The notes under the pieces: model-generated
What the model saw: only the letters and a program-made list of their open reading frames with translations
Told to the model about the DNA's origin: nothing
Database searches by the model: none
Position numbers and translations under genes: made by a program
DNA from: Kumtagia sp964244725
GTDB taxonomy: Bacteria; Pseudomonadota; Alphaproteobacteria; Rhizobiales; Rhizobiaceae
Direction: 5' to 3'
Length of the DNA stretch: 64,000 bases
Assembly: GCA_964244725.1 (NCBI GenBank)
Contig: CAXTJQ010000015.1
Coordinates: 36,682-100,681 of the forward strand
In this document: positions 34,307-42,544 of the stretch, piece by piece
Layout of the letters: the number at the start of each line of letters is the position of its first letter
Numbering within the stretch: position 1 is the stretch's first letter

Positions 34307-34508
34307 TCCCTGTCGCCCCTTTTCGGCAAACTGCGCCGCCATGTCAACGCAAGCGGGCGCTGGTTCCAATCGATTTAAGTCCGCCGTTGCCGTCTCCGCC
34401 TGTCCGCTGTTTCGAGCTAAAAATCGGCGGAACAACGGCATTGCACCCGCGCCGGCTTCATGGAAAGTGGCGCACGCCCTTTTCGCCAGCTTCCGACGAG
34501 GTTCGGAC

Positions 34509-35306
34509 ATGACGCTGCCCGCCGGTTTTTCGCCCTTCGAGATCATCGAGGGCAATCGAAGCCTCGGCCTCGTGCTGGTCGCCGACCATGCCGGCCGCGC
34601 CTTGCCCGAGGACTACTGCGACCTCGGCCTACCGCGCGGCGAATTCGACCGTCATATCGCCTACGACATCGGTGTCGAGGCGGTGACTCGGAAACTTGCG
34701 GCCCTGCTCGAAGCGCCGGCGGTGCTGTGCCGGTTCTCGCGGCTGCTGATCGATCCGAACCGCGGCGAGGATGACCCGACGCTGATCCGCCAGCTCTACG
34801 ACGGCACGATCGTGCCCGGCAACTATCCGATGAACGAGACCGAGCGGCGGCGGCGGCTCGACCTGTTCTTCCGCCCCTACCACGCCGCCGTCGCCTCCAC
34901 GATCGCCTCGGTCGCGGCCGCGAGCGCCGCCGCGCCTCTGATCCTGTCGGTGCATTCGTTCACGCCGGTGCTGCAAGGCCGCATCCGGCCCTGGCATGCC
35001 GGCGTGCTGTGGGATCTCGACGATCGCTTCGCGCGGCCGCTCATCGACATGCTCGCCGCGGATCCGGAACTGGTCGTCGGCGACAACGAACCCTATGACG
35101 GCGCGCTCAAGGGCGACACCATGTACACGCACGCCATCGCCAGCGGCCTCGCGCATGCCTTGATCGAAATCCGGCAGGACCTGATCGGCGACGCGCAGGG
35201 CGCAGCGGCCTGGGCCGACCGGCTCGCGCCGATCGTTGACGCCATCAATCGCCGACCCGATATGCATGTCGTCGAGCATTTCGGCTCGCGCGCCGATATC
35301 GAATAG
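34509..35306 (+). CDS. N-formylglutamate amidohydrolase family protein
   Basis: This 265-residue protein belongs to the HutG/FGase metallohydrolase family. It shows VLVADHAGRALP near residues 20-32 (metal-binding His), RFSRLLIDPNRGEDD, LSVHSFTPVLQG, and a C-terminal IEIRQDLI. In histidine breakdown such enzymes release formate from N-formylglutamate, but no hut genes are near, so the true substrate may differ. ATG 34509 is used; the frame is open upstream as shadow. A DUF1244 gene follows after 10 bases. Confidence 0.88.
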   Translation: MTLPAGFSPFEIIEGNRSLGLVLVADHAGRALPEDYCDLGLPRGEFDRHIAYDIGVEAVTRKLAALLEAPAVLCRFSRLLIDPNRGEDDPTLIRQLYDGTIVPGNYPMNETERRRRLDLFFRPYHAAVASTIASVAAASAAAPLILSVHSFTPVLQGRIRPWHAGVLWDLDDRFARPLIDMLAADPELVVGDNEPYDGALKGDTMYTHAIASGLAHALIEIRQDLIGDAQGAAAWADRLAPIVDAINRRPDMHVVEHFGSRADIE

Positions 35307-35316
35307 GAACGACGTC

Positions 35317-35625
35317 ATGGACAGTCCGGGGCCCGACCAGCAACGCGACTTCGAGGCGGCGGCGTTCCGGCGGCTCGTCGAGCATCTTCGGGCGCGGGGC
35401 GACGTCCAGAATATCGACCTGATGAACCTCGCCGGCTTCTGCCGCAACTGCCTGTCGAACTGGTATCGCGAAGCGGCTTCGGCCGCCGATGTCGCGCTGT
35501 CGAAGGACGAGTCGCGCGAGATCGTCTACGGCATGCCCTATGCCGAGTGGCAGGCGCTGCATCAGACCGAGGTTCCGGACGCCGACAAGGCCGCATTCGA
35601 CGTGAATCGGCCGAAGGATCACTAG
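35317..35625 (+). CDS. DUF1244-family protein
   Basis: This 102-residue protein matches the alphaproteobacterial DUF1244 family, with the core FRRLVEHLRARGDVQNIDLMN and the motif FCRNCLSNWYREAA followed by YGMPYAEWQA. It has two Cys near the centre that may bind a metal. Function is unknown. It starts 10 bases after the N-formylglutamate amidohydrolase gene, so it is probably cotranscribed with it. Confidence 0.88.
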   Translation: MDSPGPDQQRDFEAAAFRRLVEHLRARGDVQNIDLMNLAGFCRNCLSNWYREAASAADVALSKDESREIVYGMPYAEWQALHQTEVPDADKAAFDVNRPKDH

Positions 35626-35739
35626 GCCGGAATTCACGAGTTCGGCGTGGCCTTCCGGGCCTTGACCCCTCGGACCGGTTGAGGCATCGACGCCCATCCT
35701 CGCGGCGTGCGAGTCGCATCACCAAACCGGAGAAGTCCC

Positions 35740-36000
35740 ATGGCCGACGACGTCGTCGAGAACAGCCAGACCGTGGCCGCGGGCCAGCTTCGCGCGCTGA
35801 TCGAACGGATCGAGCGGCTCGAGGAAGAAAAACAGACGCTGGCCGACGACATCAAGGAAGTCTACGCCGAGGCCAAGGGCAACGGCTTCGACACCAAGGC
35901 GATCCGCACCATCGTGCGCCTACGCAAGCAGGACCAGGCCGAGCGCGATGAGGCCGAGACGATCCTGGATCTCTACAAGGCGGCTCTGGGGATGCAGTGA
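35740..36000 (+). CDS. DUF2312-family protein
   Basis: This 86-residue protein is a small, highly charged coiled-coil protein of the alphaproteobacterial DUF2312 family (QLRALIERIERLEEEKQTLADDI, GFDTKAIRTIVRLRK). Function is unknown; it has been compared to GapR-like DNA-binding proteins of Caulobacter, whose sequence is in this family. A GGAGAAG site precedes ATG 35740. It is convergent with the quinone oxidoreductase gene, with 3 bases between stops. Confidence 0.9.
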   Translation: MADDVVENSQTVAAGQLRALIERIERLEEEKQTLADDIKEVYAEAKGNGFDTKAIRTIVRLRKQDQAERDEAETILDLYKAALGMQ

Positions 36001-36003
36001 GGC

Positions 36004-37011
36004 CTATCCCACATCCAGCACGATCTTGCCGATGTGGCTGCCTTCCTCCATTCGCTCATGCGCCCGCCAAGCTTCGGCGAGCGGGAAAATCATGTCGAGG
36101 ACCGGGGCGACCTTGCGGGTCGCCAGCAGCGGCCAGACCTGCGCTTCGAGCGACGCCGCCAGCGCGCCCTTGAACTCGATGCTGCGGGGACGCAGCGTCG
36201 AGCCGGTGTGCGTCAGCCGCTTCATCATCAGCCTGGCGAAATCCGTGCTCGCCACCGCGCCGGCCTGGGTCGCGATCTGGACGATGCGACCCTCGACGGC
36301 CGCCGCGTCGTAGTTGCGCGCGACGTAGTCGCCGCCAACCATGTCGAGGATGACATCGGCGCCCTTGCCGCCCGTCGCGTCCTTCACGGACTTCACGAAG
36401 TCCTCGTCGCGATAATTGACTGCCCGAACCGCGCCGAGCGACAGGCAGGCGTCGCATTTCGCCGCGCTGCCGGCGGTGGCGATCACCGTCGCCCCGAACG
36501 CGCTGCCGAGTTGGATCGCCGTCGTGCCGATGCCCGACGAGCCGCCGTGGACGAGCAGCGTCTCGCCGGATTTCAGCGCGCCGCGCTCGAAGACGTTGTG
36601 CCAGACGGTGAAATAGTTTTCCGGCACCGCCGAGGCCTGCGTCATTGTGAAACCGGACGGTACGGGCAGCGCGTGCGTCTCATGCACCTTGCAGAACTCG
36701 GCATAGCCGCCTCCGGGCGTCAGGGCGCAGACGGCGTCGCCGACGCGCCAGCGCTTCACACCCTCGCCGAGCGCGGCGACGATGCCGGCCACCTCGAGGC
36801 CAGGCAGGTCCGACGCCCCCGGAGGGGCGGGGTAGGCGCCCTTGCGCTGCTGGACATCGGGCCGGTTGACGCCGGCCGCCCGGACGCGGATCAGGATTTC
36901 GCCGGCACCCAATTCGGGAACTGTCCGCTTTTCGGGCTTCAGCATCATCGGTCCGCCGGGCTGCGAGATCGCGACCGCGACCATGCGCGCGGGGATGGAG
37001 GTGTCGCTCAT
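36004..37011 (-). CDS. NAD(P)H quinone oxidoreductase (PIG3/QOR-type zinc-less MDR)
   Basis: This 335-residue protein belongs to the medium-chain dehydrogenase/reductase superfamily. It has the N-terminal catalytic domain (GVNRPDVQQRKGAYPAPPG) and an NADPH-binding Rossmann motif (LLVHGGSSGIGTTAIQLG near 145-162). The zinc ligands of alcohol dehydrogenases are not apparent, as in quinone oxidoreductases. It likely reduces quinones with NADPH. It is convergent with the DUF2312 gene. Confidence 0.9.
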   Translation of the reverse strand: MSDTSIPARMVAVAISQPGGPMMLKPEKRTVPELGAGEILIRVRAAGVNRPDVQQRKGAYPAPPGASDLPGLEVAGIVAALGEGVKRWRVGDAVCALTPGGGYAEFCKVHETHALPVPSGFTMTQASAVPENYFTVWHNVFERGALKSGETLLVHGGSSGIGTTAIQLGSAFGATVIATAGSAAKCDACLSLGAVRAVNYRDEDFVKSVKDATGGKGADVILDMVGGDYVARNYDAAAVEGRIVQIATQAGAVASTDFARLMMKRLTHTGSTLRPRSIEFKGALAASLEAQVWPLLATRKVAPVLDMIFPLAEAWRAHERMEEGSHIGKIVLDVG

Positions 37012-37105
37012 CGTGGTCTCCGATCGATTCGGCCATGGCGACGATTGCCTGACCCGGCCCTCCTTATGTAATCTCGGTCAGCGCGCTGCAAATGGAAGGC
37101 CGGAC

Positions 37106-37297
37106 ATGGCGTCGATCGACGAGGAGCGACCGAAGAAACCGACGGGGCATGTGGTCGGCCAGGATATCGCGCTGCTTTCGGTGGCCGAATTGTCCGAACG
37201 CATTGCGCAGCTTGAAACGGAAATCGAGCGCATCGGGGCGGAGCGGACGCAGCGCGGTGCGACCAAAACGGCGGCCGAAGCGCTTTTCCGCCGTTGA
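37106..37297 (+). CDS. DUF1192-family small protein
   Basis: This 63-residue protein has the DUF1192 core: LLSVAELSERIAQLETEIERI, a short coiled coil, then a polar C-terminus. It is a small alphaproteobacterial protein of unknown function. ATG 37106 follows a GGAAGG site. It is divergent from the quinone oxidoreductase gene, with 94 bases between starts. Confidence 0.85.
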   Translation: MASIDEERPKKPTGHVVGQDIALLSVAELSERIAQLETEIERIGAERTQRGATKTAAEALFRR

Positions 37298-37379
37298 TTT
37301 TCTTTGCGACGCGAATGTGCGATCTCTGGGCGGCGTAGGCTGATCGACACGCGAAGCGATCACCGTCCGGAGCCGAACG

Positions 37380-38630
37380 ATGTTTGCGACCTATCGGCCG
37401 ATCCTTTCCCTCCTGCGCGGCACAGCATTCCTGCTCGCCGCATCCGGCCTGCACGGGCTGCTGCTGCCGTTGCGCGGGCAGGAGGCGGGATTTTCGACCG
37501 CCGTGCTCGGCCTGCTCGGCAGCGCCTGGGCTGCGGGCTTCGTCGCCGGCTGCTTCATCGCGCCCCGCATGGTGCGGCGGGCCGGCCATGTCCGCGCCTT
37601 CGGCGCGTTCGCCGCGTCGGGCGCGATCATCGCGCTGCTGACCGGGCTGTTCATCCACGAGGTCACCTGGGTGATCCTGCGCGCGGCGACGGGTTTCACC
37701 ATGGCCGGGGCGTTCATGGTCATCGAGAGCTGGCTCAACGAGAAGGCGACCAACGAGAATCGCGGTACGGTCTTCGGCCTCTACATGATGGTGACCTACG
37801 CCTCGATCATGGCCGGACAGATGATCGTGGCCAGCGGCGACATCCATGCCGATTCGCTGTTCATGGTCGCGGGTATTTTCTTCTGCATGGCGCTGCTGCC
37901 GACGGCGATGTCGAACGCCGAGACGCCGAAACCGCTGCAGGACGTGTCGCTCGACATTCGCGGCCTTTACGCCAACTCGCCGGTCTCCTCGGTCGGCTGC
38001 GTGCTGATCGGAGTGGCCAACGGCGCGTGGGGCACGCTCGGCGCCGTCTACGGCGCGCGCGTCGGGATCACTACGGCCGAGATCGCGCTGATGATGAGCC
38101 TGGTCGTGGTCTCCGGCGCGGCGATGCAACTGCCGGTCGGCCGTATCTCCGACAAGACCGACCGGCGCTACGTGCTCGCCGCGGCCAGCGTCGGCGCCGC
38201 CTTCTTCGCGCTCTGCGTGTTCGTCGCCACGCCGCGCGCGGGCGCCATCGTCATCGCCATGACCGCTTGTTACGGCGCGCTCGCCTATACCCTCTACTCG
38301 CTTGCCGTCGCGCACGCCAACGACCATGCCGCGCCCGAGGAATTCGTCAAGGTTTCGGGCGGACTGCTGCTGCTGTATGGCTTCGGCACGATGATCGGGC
38401 CGGTGCTGGGCGCGATCCTGATGAGCTGGATGCGGCCCGAGAGCCTGTTTCTGGCCACCGCGCTCGCCCATGTCGCGCTCGCGGGCTACACGCTGCTGCG
38501 CATCTCACGCCGCGCGCCGGTGCCGCTTGAGGCCAAGGACGCGTTCAAGACCCTGCCGGCCGACCGGGGCGCCACGCCGGAGGCGGGCAGGCTCGACCCC
38601 AGAACCAAGGACACGCCACAAGACGGTTGA
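37380..38630 (+). CDS. MFS transporter (YcaD-like)
   Basis: This 416-residue inner-membrane protein has about 12 hydrophobic segments and YcaD-like features (LHGLLLPLRGQEAGFS near residues 23-38, ESWLNEKATNENRG in the middle loop, VGRISDKTDRR between helices 8 and 9). The substrate is unknown. A polar tail of about 35 residues closes it. ATG 37380 is the start; the +1 frame of the same region is a shadow. An ArsR-type regulator gene follows. Confidence 0.88.
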   Translation: MFATYRPILSLLRGTAFLLAASGLHGLLLPLRGQEAGFSTAVLGLLGSAWAAGFVAGCFIAPRMVRRAGHVRAFGAFAASGAIIALLTGLFIHEVTWVILRAATGFTMAGAFMVIESWLNEKATNENRGTVFGLYMMVTYASIMAGQMIVASGDIHADSLFMVAGIFFCMALLPTAMSNAETPKPLQDVSLDIRGLYANSPVSSVGCVLIGVANGAWGTLGAVYGARVGITTAEIALMMSLVVVSGAAMQLPVGRISDKTDRRYVLAAASVGAAFFALCVFVATPRAGAIVIAMTACYGALAYTLYSLAVAHANDHAAPEEFVKVSGGLLLLYGFGTMIGPVLGAILMSWMRPESLFLATALAHVALAGYTLLRISRRAPVPLEAKDAFKTLPADRGATPEAGRLDPRTKDTPQDG

Positions 38631-38662
38631 GCATTTCGGCCATTTGCCGCAGAAATGTCGGC

Positions 38663-38926
38663 ATGATGCTTGCCGACGCCTTCGCCGCGATCGCCGACGC
38701 CAACAGACGGCGTCTGCTCGAGGAGCTGCGTCGCGGACCAAGGACCGTGGGCGAACTCGCGGCCGGGCTGCCGGTTTCGAGGCCGGCCGTGTCGCAGCAT
38801 CTGAAAGTCCTGCTCAACGCCGGCCTGGTCAGCGCACGGGCGAACGGCACGCGGCGGGTCTACGCCATCAGCGAGGACGGCTTCCTGAATCTCAATCTAT
38901 GGCTCGATCAGTTCTGGAAGGCTTGA
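38663..38926 (+). CDS. ArsR-family transcriptional regulator
   Basis: This 87-residue protein is a minimal winged-helix regulator: ADAFAAIADANRRRLLEELRRG, then the recognition helix region LPVSRPAVSQHLKVLLNAGLV and a wing (GTRRVYAI). It lacks the metal-binding Cys of classical ArsR/SmtB, so it is of the metal-independent group that often regulates a neighbour such as an SRPBCC protein. Two in-frame ATG codons (38663, 38666) are possible starts. The target is unknown; the MFS gene upstream is a candidate. Confidence 0.85.
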   Translation: MMLADAFAAIADANRRRLLEELRRGPRTVGELAAGLPVSRPAVSQHLKVLLNAGLVSARANGTRRVYAISEDGFLNLNLWLDQFWKA

Positions 38927-38937
38927 CGATCGCCTTG

Positions 38938-38971
38938 GCGGGTCGGCGGCGCGATGACGCCGCCGACCCGC
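38938..38971. terminator. 13-bp perfect hairpin between arsR-type gene and YdcH gene
   Basis: The arms GCGGGTCGGCGGC (38938-38950) and GCCGCCGACCCGC (38959-38971) pair perfectly around an 8-base loop. It sits between two convergent genes and would serve as a shared transcript end. No T-tract follows, as is common in GC-rich genomes. Confidence 0.65.
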
Positions 38972-39006
38972 AATTGGATGCCGCGACGGTCAAACGCAAC
39001 CGGTCC

Positions 39007-39183
39007 TCAATGTCTCGTGTCCGGCCGCAACTTCTCAATCTCGTCCTTGAGCGCCAGCTTGCGCCTCTTCAGAGACACGATTTCGAGGTCGTCGACCGAC
39101 GGATGGGCCATGGCCTCGTCGATCTGGCGCTCGATGTCGCCGTGTTTCCGGTTCAGCTCGTCAAGATGGTTGGCAAGAGACAT
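39007..39183 (-). CDS. YdcH/DUF465-family small protein
   Basis: This 58-residue, highly charged helical protein shows the YdcH/DUF465 pattern: HLDELNRKHGDIERQIDEAM, then LEIVSLKRRKLALKDEIEKLR. The family is widespread and of unknown function. ATG 39183 has an AGGGAG site upstream. A second YdcH-like gene lies on the opposite strand at 39424, suggesting duplication or subfunctionalisation. Confidence 0.88.
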   Translation of the reverse strand: MSLANHLDELNRKHGDIERQIDEAMAHPSVDDLEIVSLKRRKLALKDEIEKLRPDTRH

Positions 39184-39423
39184 GATGGAAGCTCCCTTTC
39201 TGGTTCCTCGATCGTACTCCCCGCGAAACGCGACCCCACCCCACGCCAGACGCTTCGTGACGGTACGATGACAGTGTGCCATCAGAAGTCGTCGATGTCG
39301 AATGCGTCTTGAACACGTTTTGCGGAACGCGGTTCTGTGCTATCGCGTCCCGCCGGACTCGTATTTCGTCCGGCCTCGCACCAGCCGAAGCCGTCGCGCC
39401 AACCGACTTTATTCACGGAAGCC

Positions 39424-39627
39424 ATGTCCGACCAGGATAGCACCGAGATTCGCCTCGAACTGGCCAAGGTGAAACAGGACCACGCGGATTTCGATGCCGC
39501 GATCAACGCGATGATCGCGATGGCATGCGATCCGCTGCAGATCCAGCGCATGAAAAAGAAAAAGCTGGCGCTCAAGGATCGGCTAACGAAGCTCGAGGAT
39601 CGCATCATCCCCGACATCATCGCGTGA
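39424..39627 (+). CDS. YdcH/DUF465-like small protein upstream of purE
   Basis: This 67-residue charged protein has the same plan as the YdcH protein at 39007: a helical start (LELAKVKQDHADFDAAINAMI) and a Lys-rich core QRMKKKKLALKDRLTKLEDRI. Its TGA overlaps the purE start (ATG 39627), so it is translationally coupled to purine genes. Function is unknown. Confidence 0.85.
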   Translation: MSDQDSTEIRLELAKVKQDHADFDAAINAMIAMACDPLQIQRMKKKKLALKDRLTKLEDRIIPDIIA

Positions 39628-40130
39628 TGAGCACGGTGTCTGAAAAACCCGCGGATGTGGCGATCATCATGGGTAGCCAATCGGATTGGTCGACGATGCG
39701 CTTCGCGGCCGAGACGCTCGACGCGCTCGGCGTGTCCCATGCGGACCGGATCGTTTCGGCGCATCGCACCCCGCACCGCCTCTATGACTTCGCAACCGGC
39801 GCCAAGGCCGCCGGCTACAGGATCGTCATTGCCGGCGCCGGCGGGGCGGCGCATCTGCCGGGCATGACGGCGGCGCTGACGCCGCTGCCGGTTTTCGGGG
39901 TTCCCATCGAGTCGCAAGCGCTTTCCGGTCAGGATTCATTGCTCTCGATCGTGCAGATGCCGGCAGGCATCCCGGTGGGCGCGCTGGCGATCGGCAAGGC
40001 CGGCGCGATCAATGCGGCGCTGCTCGCCGTCGCGGTGCTGGCGCTGGGCGACGAAGCTCTGGCCGAGCGTCTCGCGACGTGGCGCAGCCGTCAGACGGAT
40101 GCCGTCGCGCACGCGCCGTCCGACGCATGA
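39627..40130 (+). CDS. purE: N5-carboxyaminoimidazole ribonucleotide mutase PurE
   Basis: This 167-residue enzyme converts N5-CAIR to CAIR in purine synthesis. It has the class I signature IIMGSQSDWSTM, then SAHRTPHRLYDF and the catalytic His region IAGAGGAAHLPGMTAA with QALSGQDSLLSIVQMP. It overlaps the upstream YdcH gene and the downstream purK gene by a few bases, forming a coupled unit. Length is normal. Confidence 0.97.
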   Translation: MSTVSEKPADVAIIMGSQSDWSTMRFAAETLDALGVSHADRIVSAHRTPHRLYDFATGAKAAGYRIVIAGAGGAAHLPGMTAALTPLPVFGVPIESQALSGQDSLLSIVQMPAGIPVGALAIGKAGAINAALLAVAVLALGDEALAERLATWRSRQTDAVAHAPSDA

Positions 40131-41191
40131 GCGTTCTGGCGCCCGGATCGACGATCGGCATCATCGGCGGCGGCCAGCTCGGCCGGATGCTGGCGATGGC
40201 CGCAGCCAGGCTCGGCTACCGGACGATGATCCTCGAGCCGCAGCCGGATTGCCCCGCCGCGCAGGTCGCGAACGAGCAGATCGCGGCTGCCTACGACGAC
40301 CCGGCTGCGCTCGCGCGGCTGGCCGACATCTGCGCTGTCGTAACCTACGAATTCGAAAACGTACCGGTCACCGCCGCGCGGTCATTGCAGAAAACCGTGC
40401 CCGTATATCCGCCGCCGCGCGCGCTGGATATCTGCCAAGACAGGCTGGCGGAGAAGGACTTCCTCAACGGACTCGGCATCCGGACGGCCGACTATCGCGC
40501 CGTCGACACGGATAACGATCTCTCGGAAGCCATCGTCGCCTTCGGTGGCCGCGGCGTGCTCAAGACGCGCCGCATGGGCTATGACGGCAAGGGCCAGCGC
40601 GTTTTCGGCGGCCCCGAGCCCGTCGCGGGCGTCCATGCCGCCATGGGCTCGGTCCCGCTAATCCTGGAATCGCTGGTCCCGTTCGAACGCGAAATATCGA
40701 TCATCGCCGCGCGCGGCGTCGGCGGAGCGTCGGCTGCCTACGAACCGGCCGAAAACGTGCACCGTGACGGCATCCTGCACAGTTCTACAGTCCCGGCCGC
40801 CGTTTCGGCTTCGACGGCAAAAGCGGCGGTCGACGCAGCGTTCAAGATCCTGGCGGCGTTGAACTATGTCGGCGTCATCGGCGTCGAATTCTTCGTCTTG
40901 CCGGACGGCAAACTCCTCGCCAACGAAATCGCGCCACGCGTCCACAATTCCGGCCATTGGACGGAGGCGGCCTGCGCGGTCTCGCAGTTCGAGCAGCACA
41001 TTCGCGCCATCGCCGAACTGCCGCTCGGCGACTCGCGCCGGCGCGGTCATTGCGTGATGGAGAACCTGATCGGCGACGACGTTCTTCGCGCGCCAGCGCT
41101 GCTCGCGGAGCGCGACCTCGTCCTCCACCTCTACGGCAAGGCGGACGCGCGTCCAGGCCGCAAGATGGGTCATTTCACGCAGTTGCGCTGA
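40127..41191 (+). CDS. purK: N5-carboxyaminoimidazole ribonucleotide synthase PurK
   Basis: This 354-residue ATP-grasp enzyme converts AIR, ATP and bicarbonate to N5-CAIR, the substrate of PurE. It begins with TIGIIGGGQLGRMLAMAA and has the ATP-grasp parts GVLKTRRMGYDGKGQ, ESLVPFEREISIIAARG and NEIAPRVHNSGHWT. ATG 40127 overlaps the purE stop, so the pair is coupled. Its end is about 150 bases from the Pho box of pstS. Confidence 0.97.
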   Translation: MSVLAPGSTIGIIGGGQLGRMLAMAAARLGYRTMILEPQPDCPAAQVANEQIAAAYDDPAALARLADICAVVTYEFENVPVTAARSLQKTVPVYPPPRALDICQDRLAEKDFLNGLGIRTADYRAVDTDNDLSEAIVAFGGRGVLKTRRMGYDGKGQRVFGGPEPVAGVHAAMGSVPLILESLVPFEREISIIAARGVGGASAAYEPAENVHRDGILHSSTVPAAVSASTAKAAVDAAFKILAALNYVGVIGVEFFVLPDGKLLANEIAPRVHNSGHWTEAACAVSQFEQHIRAIAELPLGDSRRRGHCVMENLIGDDVLRAPALLAERDLVLHLYGKADARPGRKMGHFTQLR

Positions 41192-41341
41192 TCCGCCGGC
41201 GTTGTCGTCCGGATTTCCCGATCGCGAAAAAGCCGACAAGCGTCGATTCGGGCTTGACTCGCAGGCGCTGCAACGGCTCGGCGAGGAGGGCGGCGGCGGC
41301 GGCAAAAGCCTTTCCGGGTGCTTAACCGAACCGACATGGAA

Positions 41342-41359
41342 CTGTCATGCAACTGTAAC
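41342..41359 (+). promoter_or_regulatory. Pho box of the pst operon
   Basis: CTGTCAT (41342-41348), four bases, CTGTAAC (41353-41359) matches the PhoB site CTGTCAT-N4-CTGTCAT with 12 of 14 bases. A -10-like TCTAAA begins about 8 bases downstream (41368), as in PhoB-activated promoters where the Pho box replaces the -35. The pstS start is 72 bases after the box. Confidence 0.85.
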
Positions 41360-41431
41360 ATGCGGTCTCTAAAGCCTGCGTCGACGCCGCCAAGACGCGT
41401 CCAATGCCAATTTCCGAACAGGAGCAGGCCC

Positions 41432-42457
41432 ATGACAAAAGCACTTCTCACAGCATCGGCAGCGGTCCTGGCGCTCGCCGCCTCGGCGGGCTTTGCCGCC
41501 GCCCGCGACCAGATCCAGGTCGCCGGTTCCTCGACCGTGCTGCCCTATGCGAAGATCGTCGCCGAAACGTTCGGCGAGACTTTCACCAATTTCAAGACCC
41601 CCGTCGTCGAATCCGGCGGCTCGGGCGCCGGCATCAAGGAATTCTGCAAGGGCGTCGGCGAGGATACGATCGACATCGCCAATTCCTCGCGCAAGATCAA
41701 GGACGACGAAGTGAAATCCTGCGCCGACGCCGGCGTCAAGGAAATCCAGGAAGTCCAGATCGGCTACGACGGCATCGTGTTCGCGACGGACATCAAGGGT
41801 CCGGACTGGAAGCTCGTGCCGAAAGACGTGCATGATGCGCTCGCCGCCAAGATCCTCGTCGACGGCAAGCTCGTCGACAATCCGAACACCAAGTGGAACC
41901 AGGTCAACCCGAACCTGCCCGACTGGGACATCGCCGCCTACATTCCAGGTGAAAAGCACGGCACGCGCGAAGTGTTCGAGACCAAGCTGCTCGAAGCCGG
42001 CTGCGACAAGGACGGCATGACCGCTGCGGGAACCAAGAAGGAAGACCTGTTCAAAGCTTGCGTCGCGGTTCGCAAGGACGGCAAGGCGGTCGATATCGAC
42101 GGCGACTACACCGAAACGCTCGCCCGCATCGACTCGAACAAGACCGGCGTCGGCGTGTTCGGCCTGTCGTTCTATGAAAACAACGCCGACAAGCTGAAGG
42201 TCGCGACGGTCAAGGACATCGTGCCTTCGACCGAGACCATCGCGTCCGGCGAATACCCTGTCTCGCGCCCGCTCTATTTCTACGTCAAGAAGGCGCATCT
42301 CGGCGTCGTTCCCGGCCTGAAGGAATATGTCGAGTTCTTCCTCGACGACCAGATGATCGGCCCCGACAGCCCGCTGGCCGAATACGGTCTCGTCTCCGCT
42401 CCGGACGCCGAGCGCCAGGCGCAGCGCGACGCCTTCGGCGCCGGCAAGACGATGTAG
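41432..42457 (+). CDS. pstS: Phosphate-binding protein PstS
   Basis: This 341-residue periplasmic receptor binds phosphate for the PstSCAB importer. It has a signal peptide with cleavage near ASAGFAAARDQ (about residue 25), then the phosphate-binding loops: IQVAGSSTVLPY, ESGGSGAGIKEFC, and DIANSSRKIKDDE. The start ATG 41432 has an AGGAG site. A 13-bp hairpin follows the gene. Expression is expected to rise in phosphate limitation through PhoB binding at 41342-41359. Confidence 0.97.
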   Translation: MTKALLTASAAVLALAASAGFAAARDQIQVAGSSTVLPYAKIVAETFGETFTNFKTPVVESGGSGAGIKEFCKGVGEDTIDIANSSRKIKDDEVKSCADAGVKEIQEVQIGYDGIVFATDIKGPDWKLVPKDVHDALAAKILVDGKLVDNPNTKWNQVNPNLPDWDIAAYIPGEKHGTREVFETKLLEAGCDKDGMTAAGTKKEDLFKACVAVRKDGKAVDIDGDYTETLARIDSNKTGVGVFGLSFYENNADKLKVATVKDIVPSTETIASGEYPVSRPLYFYVKKAHLGVVPGLKEYVEFFLDDQMIGPDSPLAEYGLVSAPDAERQAQRDAFGAGKTM

Positions 42458-42462
42458 TGCCC

Positions 42463-42496
42463 TTCGAGGCGCGGACGGTTTCATCCGCGCCTCGAA
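42463..42496 (+). terminator. 13-bp perfect hairpin between pstS and pstC
   Basis: The arms TTCGAGGCGCGGA (42463-42475) and TCCGCGCCTCGAA (42484-42496) pair perfectly around an 8-base loop, beginning 5 bases after the pstS stop. It probably stabilises the pstS mRNA or partly stops transcription so that more PstS than permease is made. No long T-tract follows, so stabilisation is as likely as termination. Confidence 0.75.
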
Positions 42497-42544
42497 CCTT
42501 TCACCGACCGAAATGACCGCCGCCGACGCTTCGAGGGATTGCGT

